Positions 5,446 to 7,307 of a DNA stretch of 7,307 nt are shown here, in pieces. Made by a program: the position numbers and the translations under genes. The notes below the pieces were generated by a model. That model was not told the DNA's origin and did no database searches. It saw only the letters and a program-made list of their open reading frames with translations. This DNA comes from Candidatus Avoscillospira stercoripullorum (GTDB taxonomy: Bacteria; Bacillota; Clostridia; Oscillospirales; Oscillospiraceae): contig DVGD01000046.1 in the NCBI GenBank assembly GCA_018712905.1, positions 1 to 7,307 on the forward strand. Direction: 5' to 3'. Each line of letters begins with the position of its first letter. The first letter of the stretch is position 1.

Positions 5446-5515
5446 CACGCTCCCGGATATTTCGTAGGGGCGGGGTTTATCCCCGCCCGCGGGTCGATCG
5501 GAGATCGACCCCTAC
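5446..5515. repeat. Two adjacent 25-nt palindromic units with a conserved lead-in
   Basis: Unit 5464-5488 (forward: GTAGGGGCGGGG-TTTAT-CCCCGCCC) and unit 5491-5515 (reverse: GGGTCGAT...ATCGACCCCTAC) are only 2 nt apart. The lead-in CACGCTCCCGG (5446-5456) and the forward unit align without gaps to 1446-1489. Four of the seven differences I count are the two arm base pairs that are swapped from C-G to G-C. The reverse unit departs most from the family, with TCGAT arms, yet stays self-complementary. Confidence 0.75.
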
Positions 5516-5545
5516 AGGTGCCGTGCCAAAATCCCACTGCCCCAC

Positions 5546-5625
5546 GGGCGCATATACAATGCGCCCCTACAGGGTGCACCGCAATCACCGCACCGGCTCT
5601 GTAGGGGCGGATTATATATCCGCCC
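5546..5625. repeat. Two 25-nt palindromic units, reverse then forward
   Basis: Unit 5546-5570 (GGGCGCAT...ATGCGCCCCTAC) and unit 5601-5625 (GTAGGGGCGGAT...ATCCGCCC) are both exactly 25 nt and are separated by 30 nt. The gap from the previous unit (5516-5545) is also 30 nt. They fill the middle of the second island and have no coding content. Confidence 0.75.
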
Positions 5626-5629
5626 TGCC

Positions 5630-5671
5630 GCAGTGCGTTGTGGGAAGGCCAGCAGGAACCGCGACTGCCCC
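5630..5671. repeat. 44-nt linker repeat, copy 4
   Basis: GCAGTGCGTT ... CCGCGACTGCCCC resembles 1000-1043, with small length differences in the middle. As at 1000, it runs directly into the 155-bp element, and its end overlaps the alignment of that element. Confidence 0.5.
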
Positions 5672-5814
5672 AACACCTCTCCAGCAAAGCTGGATGGAGA
5701 ATTCTACGCGCCAAGGCGCTAGAACTCCCGGCCAAGGCCGGCAGTTCAAGAATTCTTCAATCCGTCGCGCTGCGCGCGCCACCTCCCCTCAAGGGGAGGC
5801 TTGAGAGGACGCAA
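5660..5814. repeat. 155-bp palindrome-rich element, copy 2
   Basis: Near-identical to 1031-1185 in the same orientation, with the same hairpins shifted by 4629 bp. Unlike copy 1 it is not followed by the inverted CTCCCC/GGGGAG partner; the sequence goes on to the purD Shine-Dalgarno within 13 bp. This right boundary, between GACGCAA and the gene leader, may mark where the element ends. Two direct copies this similar flanking purCFMN could support recombination that deletes or duplicates those genes. Confidence 0.85.
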
Positions 5815-5838
5815 ACCATATCAATTGGAGGTATCCCC

Positions 5839-7113
5839 ATGAAGCTCATGGTCATCGGCGGCGGAGGCCGCGAACATGCCATCATCCGCGCCCTCAAAAA
5901 GAGCCCGCGGGTGGATACGATTTATGCCCTCCCCGGCAACGCCGGCATGGAGGGCGATGCGATTCTCGTGCCCATCGGCGCCAAGGACATCCCCGCCCAG
6001 GTGGACTTCGCCAAGTCCCACGGTATCGACTTCGCCGTGGTGGCGCCGGACGATCCGCTGGTGCTGGGCGCCGTGGACGCCCTCACCGAAGCCGGGATCC
6101 CCTGCTTTGGCCCCAAGAAAAACGCCGCCATGATCGAGGGCAGCAAGGTCTTCGCCAAGGACTTGATGGCGCGGCACCACATCCCCACCGCCGCCTGCCG
6201 CGTGTTTGAAACCTTACCCGAAGCCCTCGCCTACGCCGAAACCGCGCCCCTGCCCCAGGTCATCAAGGCCGACGGGTTAGCCCTGGGCAAGGGCGTCATC
6301 ATCGCCGAGACGCGGGAGGACGCCAAAAAAGCCCTCCACGAGATGATGGCCGACAAAATCTTCGGCGAGAGCGGCTCCAAGGTGGTCATGGAGGAATTTT
6401 TGACCGGCCCCGAGGTCTCCGTCCTGGCCTTCACCGACGGCAAGACCATCCGCCCCATGGTCTCCTCCATGGATCACAAGCGCGCCCACGACGGCGACAC
6501 CGGCCTCAACACCGGCGGCATGGGCACCGTCGCCCCCAACCCCTACTACACCCCGGAAATCGCAAAAACCTGCATGGAAACCATCTTCCGCCCCACCATC
6601 GACGCCATGGCCAAAGAAGGCCGCCCCTTCGCCGGGTGCCTCTACTTCGGCCTGATGCTGACGCCTCAGGGTCCCAAGGTCATTGAATATAACTGCCGCT
6701 TCGGCGACCCCGAGACCCAGGTGGTGCTGCCCCTGTTGGAAAGCGACCTTTTCACCATCCTAGAGGCCTGCGCCAAGGGCACCCTCGATCAGGTGGACGT
6801 GAAGTTTTCGGACAAGCACGCCTGCTGCGTGATCCTGGCCTCCGACGGCTACCCCAGCCACTACGAAAAGGGCTTCCCCATCACCCTGCCAAAGGAGCCC
6901 GAACACGGCTACATCTACATCGCCGGGGCTGCCCGGAAGGACGGGCAATTGGTCACGGGCGGCGGCCGGGTGCTGGGCGCCGTGGCCGTGGCCGACACGC
7001 TGCAAGAGGCCATCGACCAGGCCTACGCATTGGCCGATTCCATCCAGTTTGAAAACGCCTATTGCCGCCGGGACATCGGCAAGCGCGCCCTCGCGGCAGG
7101 GAAGGAGCAGTAA
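5839..7113 (+). CDS. purD: Phosphoribosylamine-glycine ligase (GAR synthetase)
   Basis: PurD joins phosphoribosylamine and glycine using ATP, forming GAR. The 424-residue product is full length and has the ATP-grasp layout: N-terminal Rossmann-like GGGGREHA (7-14) and LPGNAG (31-36), then the ATP-grasp core with KADGLALGKGV (143-153), DHKRAHDGDTGLNTGGMG (212-229) and the signature RFGDPETQ (287-294), and a C-terminal domain ending near GGGRVLGAVAVADTL (374-388). ATG 5839 is selected: GGAGG (5827-5831) lies 7 nt upstream, and the protein then starts MKLMVIGGGGREHA as the family does. The frame runs open upstream to 5638, but that part lies in repeat DNA. The stop is directly adjacent to the purL start, with no intervening base. 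Its distance from purN (503 bp of repeats) raises the question of whether it has its own promoter; I found none convincing. Confidence 0.97.
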   Translation: MKLMVIGGGGREHAIIRALKKSPRVDTIYALPGNAGMEGDAILVPIGAKDIPAQVDFAKSHGIDFAVVAPDDPLVLGAVDALTEAGIPCFGPKKNAAMIEGSKVFAKDLMARHHIPTAACRVFETLPEALAYAETAPLPQVIKADGLALGKGVIIAETREDAKKALHEMMADKIFGESGSKVVMEEFLTGPEVSVLAFTDGKTIRPMVSSMDHKRAHDGDTGLNTGGMGTVAPNPYYTPEIAKTCMETIFRPTIDAMAKEGRPFAGCLYFGLMLTPQGPKVIEYNCRFGDPETQVVLPLLESDLFTILEACAKGTLDQVDVKFSDKHACCVILASDGYPSHYEKGFPITLPKEPEHGYIYIAGAARKDGQLVTGGGRVLGAVAVADTLQEAIDQAYALADSIQFENAYCRRDIGKRALAAGKEQ

Positions 7114-7307
7114 ATGGTATATCGCATCTATGTGGAAAAAAAGCCCGGCCTTGCCCACGAGGCGGCGGCGCTTTTGAAGGAGCTCCAGGGCAATCTCGGC
7201 ATCACGCGCCTCACTGGCCTCCGGCTCTATAACCGCTACGACGTGGAGGGCATCCGCAAGGAGCTCTTTGAGACCTGCGTGCCCCTGGTGTTCTCCGAGC
7301 CCCAGCT
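7114..7307 (+). CDS. purL: Phosphoribosylformylglycinamidine (FGAM) synthase, N-terminal fragment
   Basis: Only the first 64 codons are in the window; the frame is open at the right edge. The peptide starts MVYRIYVEKKPGLA and ends VFSEPQ, which I recognise as the N-terminus of the long single-chain PurL of Clostridia (well over 1,000 residues, with the PurS-like, synthetase and glutaminase parts fused). The LYNRYDVEGI segment (residues 38-47) fits the PurS-like N-terminal domain. The enzyme converts FGAR, glutamine and ATP to FGAM, the substrate of PurM. GGAG (7104-7107) inside the end of purD lies 6 nt before ATG 7114, and the start abuts the purD stop, so the genes are probably translationally coupled. 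The fused form would explain why no separate purS or purQ is seen. Identification from so short a piece is good but not certain. Confidence 0.85.
   Translation, partial: MVYRIYVEKKPGLAHEAAALLKELQGNLGITRLTGLRLYNRYDVEGIRKELFETCVPLVFSEPQ

Noticed and set aside
163..5625. CRISPR array from regularly spaced palindromic repeats
   Set aside because: Repeats are not identical, change orientation, have related linkers, occur in scattered small groups and have no cas gene nearby.
5391..5804. 137-codon open frame in the second island
   Set aside because: It is translated repeat sequence, and the purH products expected in that slot share nothing with it.

Overview
This window is most of a de novo purine nucleotide biosynthesis operon, all on the + strand, from a GC-rich anaerobic Firmicute. 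It is most like the Oscillospiraceae/Ruminococcaceae (Clostridia). That placement rests on strong GGAGG ribosome binding sites, C/G-ending codons, an Fe-S type PurF, the start of a long clostridial-type PurL, and short palindromic GTAGGGGCGG and CTCCCC-loop-GGGGAG repeats of a kind I associate with this group. The placement is inference from recognition, not a search.

Layout. 1-496: non-coding DNA with several inverted repeats, a terminator-like hairpin (304-331), a set of nested dyads (282-419), and a probable promoter (398-426) for the operon. 497-991: purE. 992-1546: a 555-bp island of hairpin-forming repeats. 1547-5335: purC, purF, purM and purN, with gaps of 12 and 10 bp and a 7-bp overlap between purM and purN. 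5336-5838: a second, 503-bp island built from the same repeat families. 5839-7113: purD, followed with no gap by purL, which runs off the window at 7307.

The genes cover the path from PRPP to SAICAR: PurF (PRPP to phosphoribosylamine), PurD (to GAR), PurN (to FGAR), PurL (to FGAM), PurM (to AIR), PurE (carboxylation to CAIR) and PurC (to SAICAR). purB and purH, needed to finish IMP, are not in the window, and neither is purK. purH often lies between purN and purD in Firmicutes; here that position holds a repeat island.

I see no undescribed protein system. The unusual content is non-coding. Two islands inside the operon share a 155-bp element (about 97% identical by eye) and about ten copies of a 25-nt palindrome. 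The palindrome arms differ between copies but stay complementary, including two paired double substitutions between otherwise homologous copies. The leader before purE also has an unusually well-nested set of inverted repeats that can be drawn as a three-way junction around the terminator-like hairpin.
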